Shown piece after piece: positions 7,613-16,884 of a stretch of 64,000 bases of DNA. The notes under the pieces are model-generated. The model was not told where the DNA came from. It ran no database searches and saw nothing but the letters and a program-made list of their open reading frames with translations. How positions within the stretch are numbered: the first letter of the stretch is position 1; each line of letters starts with the position of its first letter. The translations under genes were made by a program, and so were the position numbers. Source of the DNA: Taibaiella sp041660405 (GTDB lineage: Bacteria > Bacteroidota > Bacteroidia > Chitinophagales > Chitinophagaceae). The DNA is taken from the NCBI GenBank assembly GCA_041660405.1, contig JBAZWL010000007.1:1-64000 (forward strand), in the 5' to 3' direction.

Positions 7613-8392
7613 ATGAAGATTGTTTTTTTGCTCATTATTATCGCGATTATAGTAGCCATATTCAGGAAACGAAAAATAAAAGAAGAAGCGATCGAAGCCG
7701 CACGCATTGCTCCTGATAAAATGGATCAGGAACTGGAAGAACATGTAGCTTTCTACCAAAGATTAAATAGCACAGAAAAAACATCTTTCCGGAACCGGGT
7801 GCAGCATTTCCTGGATACTACCAGGATTACGTCCATTAAAGGTATTGCCATTACAGAACTGGATAAGCTGTATGTGGCTTCCAGTGCTATTATACCCATC
7901 TTTCATTTTCAGGACTGGGCTTATAATAACCTGGATGAAGTATTAATCTACCCCGGCACATTTACACAGGATTTTAGCGAAGAAGATGAAAAGAGGAATG
8001 TGTTGGGCATGGTGGGTGATGGTGCTATGCACCGCATGATGATTTTGTCTTTGCCATCACTAAGAGCCGGCTTTGAACACAATGGTGCTGGTAATACAGG
8101 TATTCATGAATTTGTACATCTACTGGATAAAGCAGATGGTGCTACAGATGGTGTTCCGGATTATATGATCCCTAAAGATATGGTTGCACCCTGGATAAGC
8201 CAGATGCATCGGACCATCAGGGAAATACGCGAAAATGACTCCGACCTTAATCCTTATGCCGGCACTAACGATGCTGAATTTTTTGCAGTGATCTCCGAAT
8301 ATTTTTTCCAGAAACCTGAATTCCTTAAAGAACATCATCCTGAACTGTATCGTATCCTGGAAGAGACTTACCGGGTAAAAGAAGAGGCTTAA
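7613..8392 (+). CDS. M90-family (MtfA-like) zinc metallopeptidase, membrane-anchored
   Basis: A 259-residue protein. One N-terminal membrane helix (residues 3-17) is followed by basic RKRK, which places the peptidase on the cytoplasmic side. The zinc site is HEFVH (165-169), with a likely third ligand Glu222 in NDAEFFAV. This pattern is the M90/MtfA family; in Escherichia coli MtfA is a cytosolic aminopeptidase that binds the glucose-control repressor Mlc. The membrane anchor is a difference from that enzyme. It stands alone, convergent with the META-domain gene (11-base gap). Confidence 0.88.
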   Translation: MKIVFLLIIIAIIVAIFRKRKIKEEAIEAARIAPDKMDQELEEHVAFYQRLNSTEKTSFRNRVQHFLDTTRITSIKGIAITELDKLYVASSAIIPIFHFQDWAYNNLDEVLIYPGTFTQDFSEEDEKRNVLGMVGDGAMHRMMILSLPSLRAGFEHNGAGNTGIHEFVHLLDKADGATDGVPDYMIPKDMVAPWISQMHRTIREIRENDSDLNPYAGTNDAEFFAVISEYFFQKPEFLKEHHPELYRILEETYRVKEEA

Positions 8393-8403
8393 CCTACAAA
8401 AAA

Positions 8404-8844
8404 TTATTTTTTGTGGAAACGCATGAGTGCCATATCTCCTTGTATCAGGGTAAGCTCTTTACCATCGGCACTTACAGCATATTTATTTATCCTTTTAAGG
8501 TATTGCATAAATACGGATTCACCATCTCCAACACAAGCCATTCTTGTCATTGCAATATCTCCTTTAAAGCTTATGGCTTTGCTATCGGCTACCAGTGCTC
8601 CGTTAATGGTATTGCAGCTGGTATTGCCGGCAAAGGTTTTCTGTACAGGGTCAAAAGAAAGGCTGGGTTTACGCTCCGGGTATAAACTATCGAAGGTACC
8701 TTGAGTATAGGGCACTATATCAAGCACCCAGGTTCCGGTGAGTGCGGCTACCGGTTCGGTTTTGGTCTCTGTTTGTTTTTTCATAGACGAACAAGCTGCT
8801 GTGAGCAAACAAAGTATGGCTATTATCAGGGATCCTTTTTTCAT
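8404..8844 (-). CDS. META-domain lipoprotein (HslJ-like)
   Basis: A 146-residue protein from the ATG at 8842-8844; an upstream extension of the frame has no signal logic. The lipobox LLTAACSS gives a lipidated Cys. The META core is visible: LTGTWVLD, then GNTSCNTINGAL and the pair TRMACVGDGESVFMQYL. These are the cysteines and motif regions of the HslJ/META family found in outer-membrane lipoproteins linked to stress or heat resistance. The biochemical role is unknown. It converges with the M90 peptidase gene. Confidence 0.85.
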   Translation of the reverse strand: MKKGSLIIAILCLLTAACSSMKKQTETKTEPVAALTGTWVLDIVPYTQGTFDSLYPERKPSLSFDPVQKTFAGNTSCNTINGALVADSKAISFKGDIAMTRMACVGDGESVFMQYLKRINKYAVSADGKELTLIQGDMALMRFHKK

Positions 8845-9034
8845 TTTGAAATATTTATTGAGATTACAAAGATCGTTGTCATTTGTTGGAAAACAACAAA
8901 GTAAAACTTCCAAATGATTCTGCTTATCCGGTGTTTGCGTTCTTTTTTAGCTTACTGTAAAAAAATAAATTATTTTAGCGCCCAATCCCGCAGGAAAAGA
9001 TATTGTCCTTTTTCAAAATAATACCGCAGTACTG

Positions 9035-9667
9035 ATGCCTCAAAAAAAACTAAAGCACATTGCCATTGCCGGAAATATCGGCGCAGGCAAAACCACACTA
9101 ACCCAAATGCTGGCCAAGCATTATAAATGGACCGCTCAATACGAGGCTACCGAAGATAACCCATACCTCAGTGATTTTTATAATGATATGCAGCGTTGGT
9201 CTTTTAATCTGCAGGTTTATTTCCTGAACAGCAGGCTACGCCAATTGCTGGAAATACAGAATGGTAAACAAACCGTGATCCAGGACCGTACCATTTATGA
9301 AGATGCACACATCTTTGCACCCAACCTTCATGAAATGGGACTGATGGCCCGCCGCGATTTTGAAAACTATGCTCAATTCTGGCTTACCATAAAAAAAATG
9401 GTAAGCCCGCCGGACCTTCTCATTTACCTCAAAGCTTCTATTCCTACACTTGTAGATCGTATTCAAAAGCGCGGCAGGGATTATGAAGAAAACATAAGAC
9501 TCGATTACCTGAAGCGCCTTAACGAACATTACAACAACTGGATAGCAAAATATAACGACGGTCCTTTGCTGATTATTGAAACGGACGAAATTAATTTTGA
9601 TGATGCAGAAGATGGCCTGGCGCAGATCATAGGGAAGATAGATGCGCAAATCAACGGACTGTTCTGA
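9035..9667 (+). CDS. Deoxynucleoside kinase
   Basis: A 210-residue kinase that phosphorylates deoxynucleosides to dNMPs in salvage. Motifs: P-loop GNIGAGKTT (13-21), the substrate-site DRTIYEDAHIF (the family's DRS/ERS box) and the LID arginines in QKRGRDYEENI. The length and the NLQVYFLNSR segment fit the dAK/dGK-type bacterial family. Base specificity cannot be read from the sequence. It precedes the response regulator by about 130 bases with a promoter between, so it is probably its own unit. Confidence 0.9.
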   Translation: MPQKKLKHIAIAGNIGAGKTTLTQMLAKHYKWTAQYEATEDNPYLSDFYNDMQRWSFNLQVYFLNSRLRQLLEIQNGKQTVIQDRTIYEDAHIFAPNLHEMGLMARRDFENYAQFWLTIKKMVSPPDLLIYLKASIPTLVDRIQKRGRDYEENIRLDYLKRLNEHYNNWIAKYNDGPLLIIETDEINFDDAEDGLAQIIGKIDAQINGLF

Positions 9668-9752
9668 TATCCGGGACATCAGATGATTTAAAAAATGACA
9701 CAACTATTACAAACCTCAATAGTGCCATACTTTTATTCCTTTGCGAACTTGC

Positions 9753-9760
9753 TACCTTTG
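9753..9760 (+). promoter_or_regulatory. -7 box of the response regulator gene
   Basis: TACCTTTG is an exact TAnnTTTG match 38 bases before the chosen ATG at 9798. A start at the earlier in-frame TTG (9741) would place coding sequence upstream of this promoter. Confidence 0.5.
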
Positions 9761-9797
9761 CTGCGTTCAACAAATAATTGCTGAGCAAACAATACCC

Positions 9798-10508
9798 ATG
9801 TCTAAAAACGAATCCAAAGCTTCGCTGCTGGTTGTAGAAGACGAAGAAAGTATAAGAGAAGCCATAAAGCTCAATATGGAGCTGGAAGGCTATGAAGTAA
9901 CTACCGTAGACAATGGTGCTGCTGTATTGAAGGCGGTAAAGAACGAATATTTCGACCTCATTATCCTGGATATCATGTTGCCCGAAATGGATGGCATCAC
10001 CGTGTGTGAAAATATCAGGATGCAGAACAACGAAGTGCCTATTCTTTTCCTCTCAGCACGCAATAGTGGTGCTGATCGCATTGAAGGGCTTCGTAAAGGC
10101 GGTGATGATTATATGACCAAGCCGTTTAACCTGGAAGAGCTGATATTGAGGGTGGAAAAACTAGTAGTTAAAAATAAAAAACTGAAAGAGCGTAATTCAG
10201 CTCCCGATGTTTACACCTTTGGTAAATGTAAAATTGATTTTTCTGCACAATCTGGCAAGGATAAAGATGGTAAAGCCATTGAATTAAGCAAAAAAGAAAT
10301 TGCCTTGCTGAAACTGCTCATAGAGCATAAAAACGAAGTGGTTTCCCGTGAGCATATTTTACAGGTAGTGTGGGGTTATAACGTGTATCCTACCACGCGT
10401 ACCATCGATAATTTTATCCTCAATTTCCGGAAATATTTCGAAAAAGATACCCGCAATCCAAGGCATTTTCATTCGGTAAGAGGGGTTGGATATAAATTCA
10501 CAGAATAA
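9798..10508 (+). CDS. OmpR-family response regulator (orphan)
   Basis: A 236-residue two-domain regulator from the ATG at 9798. The receiver domain has the acidic VVEDEE, phospho-acceptor Asp58 in LIILDIMLPEMDG, a Ser in LFLSARN and Lys in MTKPFN. The C-terminal winged-helix of the OmpR/PhoB type has ELSKKEIALLKLL and the ending HSVRGVGYKF. No histidine kinase is within reach, so the partner is encoded elsewhere. Bacteroidota have related orphan regulators such as RprY, but I cannot show orthology. Targets are unknown. Confidence 0.9.
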   Translation: MSKNESKASLLVVEDEESIREAIKLNMELEGYEVTTVDNGAAVLKAVKNEYFDLIILDIMLPEMDGITVCENIRMQNNEVPILFLSARNSGADRIEGLRKGGDDYMTKPFNLEELILRVEKLVVKNKKLKERNSAPDVYTFGKCKIDFSAQSGKDKDGKAIELSKKEIALLKLLIEHKNEVVSREHILQVVWGYNVYPTTRTIDNFILNFRKYFEKDTRNPRHFHSVRGVGYKFTE

Positions 10509-10562
10509 ATTTTTGATATTCTTAGCAGGATTTTATATTTTTAACCGTTCAATTCAAAACCA

Positions 10563-10874
10563 ATGATTAAAAAATATACGCTTGCCCTTGTTGCTATCCT
10601 GTTCTTTTCTGTTTCCTGCAATAAGGATAAAGACATGGTTAATGCCACTATTGTAGATTCCGGAGATATTACCAATGTAGGTTGTGGCTACTTGTTACAG
10701 CTGGAAGATCAGGCTGTGGTTCAGCCTCATTATCTGCCTTCAGCTTATCAGCATGGTGGTATGAAGGTTAAAGTAAAGTATACCCACACTGGTGTTCAGG
10801 ATACCTGCAAATTTGGTTCTGTTATTTATGACCTTGTTTCTATCCAGGATATTAAAAAAGTAAACGACAAATAA
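10563..10874 (+). CDS. Small lipoprotein of unknown function
   Basis: A 103-residue protein whose signal peptide ends in the lipobox FFSVSC (Cys20), followed by NKDKDM. The mature part is about 84 residues and likely beta-rich, with two more cysteines (VGCGYL and QDTCKFG) that may pair. It begins 54 bases after the response regulator and could be co-transcribed with it. I recognise no family. Confidence 0.7.
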   Translation: MIKKYTLALVAILFFSVSCNKDKDMVNATIVDSGDITNVGCGYLLQLEDQAVVQPHYLPSAYQHGGMKVKVKYTHTGVQDTCKFGSVIYDLVSIQDIKKVNDK

Positions 10875-10883
10875 TCATCAGCA

Positions 10884-11204
10884 TTACCAGGCAAGATCAT
10901 CTTCCGGAGGATCACTTTTAAATTGCCTTCTTGATATAATTTTTTCCAGTTGCCGTTCGTATATCAGAACGGCAATTTTTTTGGTGACATCCTCATCTCC
11001 CACCATCGCTTCTTTTATCTTTCTTTCAGAAATATCGAGCCGGTATAGCATGGAAAATAGCTGATCCGGATTGCCTGCAATAAGCTGGTCTACACGCCAG
11101 GTAAGCGCATTAATGATCTTTTCCCTCGATACCAGATCATTTATATCCAGATCGAAGTTGCCCGCCAGCGTTTCCGCCAATATTTGTGATTCGGTATGTT
11201 CCAT
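10884..11204 (-). CDS. Conserved-looking cytosolic protein of unknown function
   Basis: A 106-residue helical protein from the ATG at 11202-11204 (a TTG nine bases earlier is also open). It starts MEHTESQILAETLAGNFDLD and contains INALTWRVDQLIAGNPDQL and SMLYRLDISERKIKEAM, ending in an acidic PPEDDLAW. It has no membrane or signal segment. The alternating helices suggest a small helical bundle. It sits just beyond the glyS terminator on the same strand. Function unknown. Confidence 0.65.
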   Translation of the reverse strand: MEHTESQILAETLAGNFDLDINDLVSREKIINALTWRVDQLIAGNPDQLFSMLYRLDISERKIKEAMVGDEDVTKKIAVLIYERQLEKIISRRQFKSDPPEDDLAW

Positions 11205-11218
11205 ACAATACAAAAATA

Positions 11219-11252
11219 AAAAACATCCGCGTCAGAGACAACGGATGTTTTT
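11219..11252 (-). terminator. Terminator after glyS
   Basis: AAAAACATCCG (11219-11229) pairs with CGGATGTTTTT (11242-11252) around a 12-base loop. On the minus strand it ends in a T-run, 17 bases past the glyS stop. Confidence 0.75.
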
Positions 11253-11268
11253 ACCTGATTATTTATGC

Positions 11269-12717
11269 TTATTCGTTAATCGCTTTCAGTACGATATCTT
11301 TCACCTCAGACATATGAACGCGTTGCTGCTCCATGGTATCGCGATAGCGGATGGTTACTGTCTGGTCTTCTTTGCTTTGAAAATCGATAGTAACGCAGAA
11401 TGGTGTACCAATGGCATCCATACGGCGGTAACGTTTACCGATAGCATCTTTTTCTTCGTAGAAGCATTTGAAATGTTGCTTGCACTCATCCATCAATTCG
11501 CGCGCTACTTCTGGTAGGCCATCTTTCTTCATCAATGGAAGAATAGCTAGTTTAATCGGGGCCAGTTTAGGAATAAATTTCATCACCACACGGCTATCCT
11601 GTTTTTCTGCTGTGCTTAAATCTTCTTCAGTATAAGCCTCGCTCATAATCATGAGGATAGTACGATCCAGGCCAATAGAAGTTTCAATTACATAAGGAAT
11701 ATAGTTACCGTAAGCCTTACCGTTCTCATCCAGGTCCGCATCAAAATACTGCATTTTCTTTTTGCTGTGTTCCTGGTGACTTTTCAAGTCAAAATCTCCA
11801 CGGCTATGGATACCTTCCAGTTCTTTAAAGCCCATAGGGAAATCATATTCGATATCGCAAGCGGCATCGGCATAATGTGCCAATTTTACGTGATCGTGGA
11901 AGCGGTATTTATCTTCCGGAATACCCAGTGTTCTGTGCCATTCCATACGTTTCTCCTTCCAGTATTCATACCATTGTTTTTGCGTGCCGGGACGAACGAA
12001 GAACTGCATTTCCATTTGTTCAAATTCCCGCATGCGGAAAATAAAACCACGCGCTACGATCTCGTTACGGAAAGCTTTACCTACCTGCGCAATACCAAAC
12101 GGAATTTTCATTCTCGCTGTTTTCTGCACATTCAGGAAGTTTACGAAAATACCTTGTGCTGTTTCCGGACGCAGGTAAATTTTACTGGCATCTTCTGCCA
12201 CAGAGCCTACTTCGGTAGAGAACATCAGGTTAAACTGGCGAACTTCTGTCCAGTTAACGGTTCCGCTCACTGCACATTTTATTTTATTGCTCTCGATCAA
12301 TGTCTTTAATCCTGCAAAATCATCAGCAGCGATTAATTTATCCATCTCTGCCAGTAAAGCATCACCTTGTTCTTTAGGTAAAGTTTCTGCAAAACCTTCA
12401 ATCAGGTGATCTACACGGTAACGCTTTTTGCTGTCTTTATTATCGATCATCGGATCGCTGAAGTTATCTACGTGTCCACTGGCCTTCCATGTAGTAGGGT
12501 GCATAAAGATAGCTGCGTCTATACCCACAATATTCTGTTCGTTCATCTGCGTCATCCAGCGCCACCAATAGTCACGGATATTGCGTTTCAGCTCTACACC
12601 CCACTGGCCGTAGTCGTACACTGCACCTAAACCATCATATATTTCGCTCGAAGGAAATACAAAACCGTATTCCTTTGCGTGGCCAATAATAGCCTGTAAT
12701 TTATTTTCGTTTGCCAT
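11269..12717 (-). CDS. glyS: Glycyl-tRNA synthetase (single-chain alpha2 type)
   Basis: A 482-residue class II aminoacyl-tRNA synthetase that charges tRNA-Gly. The N-terminus (AKEYGFVFPSSEIYDGLGAV, YDYGQWG) is diagnostic. Motif 2 is in FRNEIVARGFIFRMREFEQM, and motif 3 is in ETSIGLDRTILMIM. The C-terminal part carries an anticodon-binding domain (LAPIKLAILPLMK). The start is the ATG at 12715-12717. The frame extends 17 codons further upstream, but a perfect promoter lies in that extension. Confidence 0.95.
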   Translation of the reverse strand: MANENKLQAIIGHAKEYGFVFPSSEIYDGLGAVYDYGQWGVELKRNIRDYWWRWMTQMNEQNIVGIDAAIFMHPTTWKASGHVDNFSDPMIDNKDSKKRYRVDHLIEGFAETLPKEQGDALLAEMDKLIAADDFAGLKTLIESNKIKCAVSGTVNWTEVRQFNLMFSTEVGSVAEDASKIYLRPETAQGIFVNFLNVQKTARMKIPFGIAQVGKAFRNEIVARGFIFRMREFEQMEMQFFVRPGTQKQWYEYWKEKRMEWHRTLGIPEDKYRFHDHVKLAHYADAACDIEYDFPMGFKELEGIHSRGDFDLKSHQEHSKKKMQYFDADLDENGKAYGNYIPYVIETSIGLDRTILMIMSEAYTEEDLSTAEKQDSRVVMKFIPKLAPIKLAILPLMKKDGLPEVARELMDECKQHFKCFYEEKDAIGKRYRRMDAIGTPFCVTIDFQSKEDQTVTIRYRDTMEQQRVHMSEVKDIVLKAINE

Positions 12718-12727
12718 AATAAGGCTG

Positions 12728-12758
12728 CAAAGATATTGGATTCCATTGTACTGCCAAA
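12728..12758 (-). promoter_or_regulatory. glyS promoter, exact Bacteroidota consensus
   Basis: The minus strand has TTTG at 12758-12755, then exactly 19 bases, then TATCTTTG at 12735-12728, matching TTTG-N19-TAnnTTTG. The -7 box ends 10 bases before the ATG, so the leader is very short. It decides the start codon of glyS. Confidence 0.8.
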
Positions 12759-12973
12759 GCGGGGTCATTGCACCAATATATTATCAAACAGATAAGGATA
12801 AGCAATGACTGTATTGCGACATCTTATTTTTATTCCCCTTTTATTTTTTGCACTTTTGATGAAGCCCATTAATATTGGTCATTTCTGATTGAAGGATTTG
12901 TCTTTGATATCGCCGTTTGTAATCGTAATTCTCAATTTTTCATATCATTTCATTACGCTAAAAAAATCTAGTT

Positions 12974-14446
12974 ATGAGCGAACAAAAGAAGATAACAACC
13001 AATAGTGGTTGTCCGGTAAACCATTACCAGGATTCACAGACAGCAGGTCCGCGTGGCCCAATTTTGCTTCAGGATTTTTTCCTGCACGAAAAGCTGGCAC
13101 AATTCAATAGGGAGCGCATTCCGGAACGTATTGTACACGCAAAAGGTACAGGGGCTTATGGTAAGTTTACGGTTACTCATGATATTACAAAATATACTTG
13201 TGCTAAGCTTTTTAGCGAAATAGGCAAGCAAACAAAAATATTTGTACGCTGGTCCACAGTAGGTGGTGAAAAAGGATCGGCCGATACAGAGCGTGATCCA
13301 CGCGGTTTTGCGGTGAAATTTTATACCGAAGAAGGCAACTGGGATCTTACCGGAAATAATACACCGGTGTTTTTTATCAAAGACCCTAAAAAATTCCCTG
13401 ATTTTATTCATACCCAGAAAAGAGACCCCTTTACAAATTGCAAAAGCCCGACCATGATGTGGGATTTCTGGTCATTAAACCCCGAAAGCCTGCACCAGGT
13501 TATGATCCTGATGTCAGATCGTGGAACACCTCATGGGTATCGGCATGTGCATGGTTTTGGTAGCCATACTTTTTCCCTGATGAATGAACAAGGTGAAAGA
13601 GTTTTTTGCAAGTTTCACTATAAAACACAACAGGGCATCAAGAATTTTACGAATGACGAAGCAGTGGAAATGAAAGGTAAAGACCCGGATTTTGCGCAAC
13701 GCGATCTTGTAGAAGCCATTAGACGTGGCGATTTCCCTAAATGGACTTTTTATATACAGGTGATGACGGAAGAACAGGCTCGCGCTTTCCGCTGGAACCC
13801 TTTTGATCTTACCAAAGTATGGCCCCAGGGCGAGTATCCATTGATACAGGTAGGAGAAATGGAAGTGAATGAAATTCCGCAGAATTATTTCCAGGATGTA
13901 GAACAGGCAGCATTTGCACCTGCAAATGTGGTAAGAGGTATTGGTTTCTCACCTGATAAAATGTTGCAAGGCAGAATACTGGCTTATCCCGATGCACACC
14001 GTTACCGTATCGGTGTGAACTTTGAATCGTTGCCGGTAAACAGGTGCCCTTATGCCGTTAATAATTACCATCGTGATGGCGCTATGCGGTCTGATGGTAA
14101 TGGTGGCAGTGCGCCTAACTATTATCCCAATAGTTTTGATAATTTGTATGAAGATGATAAATACAAAGGCGTGCCTTACGAACTGGAATCTAATGTAGTA
14201 GCCTATTATGACCGTAATGAAAATGATGATGACCATTATACGCAGCCAGGTAATCTGTTCCGGTTAATGGATGAAGGAGCTAAGAAAAATACGATCAGCA
14301 ATATTGTAGGTGCCATGAGTGGCATTGATGGACCTAAACGCGAAGAGATTATCATGCGCCAGATATGCCATTGGTTCCGTGCCGATGAAAAGCTGGGCAT
14401 GGCTGTGGCTGCAGGTCTTGGTGTGCAAATGCCGCAAAAGGCATAA
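12974..14446 (+). CDS. katA: Monofunctional haem catalase
   Basis: A 490-residue small-subunit catalase that splits hydrogen peroxide into water and oxygen. Active-site residues: His55 in ERIVHAKG, Asn128 in TGNNTPVFF, and the proximal haem ligand Tyr338 in GRILAYPDAHRYRIG. The RWSTVGGEKGSADTERDPRG segment is typical of the family. There is no signal peptide, so it is cytosolic. It has its own upstream region of about 250 bases and its own terminator. No OxyR or PerR gene is adjacent. Confidence 0.95.
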   Translation: MSEQKKITTNSGCPVNHYQDSQTAGPRGPILLQDFFLHEKLAQFNRERIPERIVHAKGTGAYGKFTVTHDITKYTCAKLFSEIGKQTKIFVRWSTVGGEKGSADTERDPRGFAVKFYTEEGNWDLTGNNTPVFFIKDPKKFPDFIHTQKRDPFTNCKSPTMMWDFWSLNPESLHQVMILMSDRGTPHGYRHVHGFGSHTFSLMNEQGERVFCKFHYKTQQGIKNFTNDEAVEMKGKDPDFAQRDLVEAIRRGDFPKWTFYIQVMTEEQARAFRWNPFDLTKVWPQGEYPLIQVGEMEVNEIPQNYFQDVEQAAFAPANVVRGIGFSPDKMLQGRILAYPDAHRYRIGVNFESLPVNRCPYAVNNYHRDGAMRSDGNGGSAPNYYPNSFDNLYEDDKYKGVPYELESNVVAYYDRNENDDDHYTQPGNLFRLMDEGAKKNTISNIVGAMSGIDGPKREEIIMRQICHWFRADEKLGMAVAAGLGVQMPQKA

Positions 14447-14466
14447 TAAATCAACAATTGTGGAAT

Positions 14467-14501
14467 TGCCGGCTTGCCTTTAAGGTTAAGCTGGCATTTT
14501 T
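14467..14501 (+). terminator. Terminator after katA
   Basis: TGCCGGCTT (14467-14475) pairs with AAGCTGGCA (14488-14496) with one G-T pair, followed by TTTTTAATT. It begins 20 bases after the katA stop. Confidence 0.65.
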
Positions 14502-14609
14502 AATTATACAGAGTCTTATTGAACTTTCACAACAGAACAATGTAATGAATAATAGAACACAAATATTGTGGTTACGAAAACTTAACATAGGTTCATGGAA
14601 AAGTAAAAA

Positions 14610-14617
14610 TATATTTG
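14610..14617 (+). promoter_or_regulatory. Possible -7 box of ppk1
   Basis: TATATTTG matches TAnnTTTG exactly, 80 bases before the ppk1 ATG. No TTTG is at the expected -33 distance. Confidence 0.35.
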
Positions 14618-14697
14618 CTCCGATTTTACTATGCATGATGCATGCGTCATTAAAATTTGACGCAGGATGTATAGTTATCTGATAATATTTTAATTGC

Positions 14698-16779
14698 ATG
14701 AAGCAAAAAAAGAAAGATGCACCAATTATAAGAGATCTGAGCTGGCTGGCCTTTAACGATCGCGTAATCCAGGAAGCGAAAGATCCTTCTGTACATATTT
14801 ACGACCGGTTACGTTTTCTCGGTATTTTCTCTAATAATCAGGATGAGTTTTTCAGGGTGCGGGTAGCTGCCCTGAATAAGATGGTGCGCATGGGCAAAGC
14901 GGCTAAAATGCACCTGGAACAAAATGCAGATAAAATCCTGCAAGAGATACAGGAACGGGTGTTGGTACAAGGTACAGATTTTGATAGGACCTATGCCGGT
15001 ATTATCCGCGAGCTGGCCAGGAATAATATTTTTATAAAAAATGAAAAGCAAATAAGTAGTAAACAGGAGCATTATATCAAAGCGTATTTTGAAGAGCGGG
15101 TACGCACCCAGATTGTGCCTTTGATGATTGAGAGTATGCCACAGGCACCTTTTCTGCAGGATAATGCGATATATCTTGCCTGTGTATTGGGAAGCAATGA
15201 TAACCCGATGATGCAGCGTTACGCATTGATCGAAATACCGGTTAAAAACCTCCCGCGTTTTGTATTGTTGCCTTCTGAAAAAGATACCAAAGACATCATT
15301 CTTTTAGAAGACATTATACGTTGGAACCTGCCCAATCTTTTCGCTGCTTTCGGATTCAATCGTTTTTTGAGTTATATCATTAAAGTAACCCGTGATGCAG
15401 AGTTTGAGCTGGATTATGATGTAAATAAAAACCTGATCCAGGAATTGGAGAAAGGAATTAAAAACCGGAAAAAAGGTAAAGCGACACGCTTTGTTTATGA
15501 CCGGAATATTGATCCGAGTTTGCTCGCCTATCTTACTAAAAGATTGAACCTGGCCAAAAAGGACAACCTGATACCTGGTGGACGTATTCATAACTTTAAA
15601 GACTTTATGAATTTTCCCGTTTCTGTGTTTAAGGACTTTGATCCGCGACAGAAGCCATTCGTGCATCCTTTGCTGATACAGCCTTGTAGAATAATGGATG
15701 TATTGAATCATAAAGATGTAATGCTGCATTTCCCTTATCATTCTTTCGATTCTATTATCGATCTTTTAAGGGAAGCCGCTATTGATCCTTTTGTACATAG
15801 TATTAAAATCACTTGTTACAGGTTGGCTAAGGATTCCAAAATCGTAAATGCATTGGTTAATGCTGTGCGTAATGGTAAAGAGGTAACAGCAGTATTGGAA
15901 TTGCGTGCCCGCTTTGACGAAGAGGCTAACCTGAAATGGAAAACCAGGCTTGAAGATGAAGGAGTGAAAGTAATATTGGGCCTGCCCGATGAAAAAGTAC
16001 ATGCTAAGTTATGCGTGATCAGAAAACGGGAATTTGAGCACACCAAAGAATATGGTTTTGTAAGTACCGGTAACTTTAATGAGGGCTCCGCTCAATATTA
16101 TGGTGACCATTGTCTGCTTACTGCCGATCGTAGAATAATTGCGGATATTAACCGGGTATTTAATTACCTGGAAGATCCGCTGCATAAAATTACACCGTTG
16201 CGTGCCTGCAAAACCCTTGCTATAGCACCTTTAAATATGCGGAAGTATTTTATTCCCCTGATAGATAAAGAGATAAAAGCTGCCAAAAGTAAGAAGGAAG
16301 CTTCCATGATCATCAAGCTTAACAGCCTGGTAGATGCCGAACTCATTGCCAAACTTTATGAAGCTGCAGAAGCAGGCGTTTCTGTCAATCTTATTATAAG
16401 GGGCATTTGCTGTGTACTCACTAAACAGCAAGCATTTGCCCAACCTATAAAGGCCATAAGTATTATAGATGAATACCTGGAACATGCCAGGGTATTTGTT
16501 TTTCATAATGAAGGAAAGCCTAAGGTATTTATATCTTCTGCAGACTGGATGGTTCGTAACCTGGACCATAGGGTAGAAGCGGCTTGCCCTGTTTTTGATA
16601 AAGAAATTATACAGGAACTGATTGATATTCTGAATATCCAGCTTTCGGAAAACGTAAAAGGACGGATATTGGATAACCAACAGAAGAATGGCTATGTAAA
16701 AGTAAAGGAAGGTGAACCTGAAATTCGTTCCCAGATCGAGACCTATGATTATTTGCTTAAAAAGACCATTGCTATATAA
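14698..16779 (+). CDS. ppk1: Polyphosphate kinase 1
   Basis: A 693-residue Ppk1, the reversible enzyme that builds polyphosphate from ATP. The N-terminal domain starts RDLSWLAFNDRVIQEA, then FLGIFSNNQDEFFRVRV. The phosphorylated-intermediate histidine is His435 in DEKVHAKLCVI, followed by the second phospholipase-D-like site FVSTGNFNEGSAQYYGDH. The length is normal. About 105 bases downstream on the same strand is a Ppx/GppA phosphatase gene, making a synthesis and degradation pair. Confidence 0.95.
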   Translation: MKQKKKDAPIIRDLSWLAFNDRVIQEAKDPSVHIYDRLRFLGIFSNNQDEFFRVRVAALNKMVRMGKAAKMHLEQNADKILQEIQERVLVQGTDFDRTYAGIIRELARNNIFIKNEKQISSKQEHYIKAYFEERVRTQIVPLMIESMPQAPFLQDNAIYLACVLGSNDNPMMQRYALIEIPVKNLPRFVLLPSEKDTKDIILLEDIIRWNLPNLFAAFGFNRFLSYIIKVTRDAEFELDYDVNKNLIQELEKGIKNRKKGKATRFVYDRNIDPSLLAYLTKRLNLAKKDNLIPGGRIHNFKDFMNFPVSVFKDFDPRQKPFVHPLLIQPCRIMDVLNHKDVMLHFPYHSFDSIIDLLREAAIDPFVHSIKITCYRLAKDSKIVNALVNAVRNGKEVTAVLELRARFDEEANLKWKTRLEDEGVKVILGLPDEKVHAKLCVIRKREFEHTKEYGFVSTGNFNEGSAQYYGDHCLLTADRRIIADINRVFNYLEDPLHKITPLRACKTLAIAPLNMRKYFIPLIDKEIKAAKSKKEASMIIKLNSLVDAELIAKLYEAAEAGVSVNLIIRGICCVLTKQQAFAQPIKAISIIDEYLEHARVFVFHNEGKPKVFISSADWMVRNLDHRVEAACPVFDKEIIQELIDILNIQLSENVKGRILDNQQKNGYVKVKEGEPEIRSQIETYDYLLKKTIAI

Positions 16780-16884
16780 AAACGGTGTGTAATTTTTGTA
16801 AGGTTTGGACAAATGGGTTAAGTTTGTCTGAACTTTTTTATTTTAATCATTGTGTGTACTGCTACACTTCTTAAATAGACCATA

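Noticed and set aside
10884..11218. Promoter TATTTTTG at 11218-11211 for the 106-residue gene
   Set aside because: It overlaps the glyS terminator A/T tract and would leave almost no leader; the match is likely by chance.
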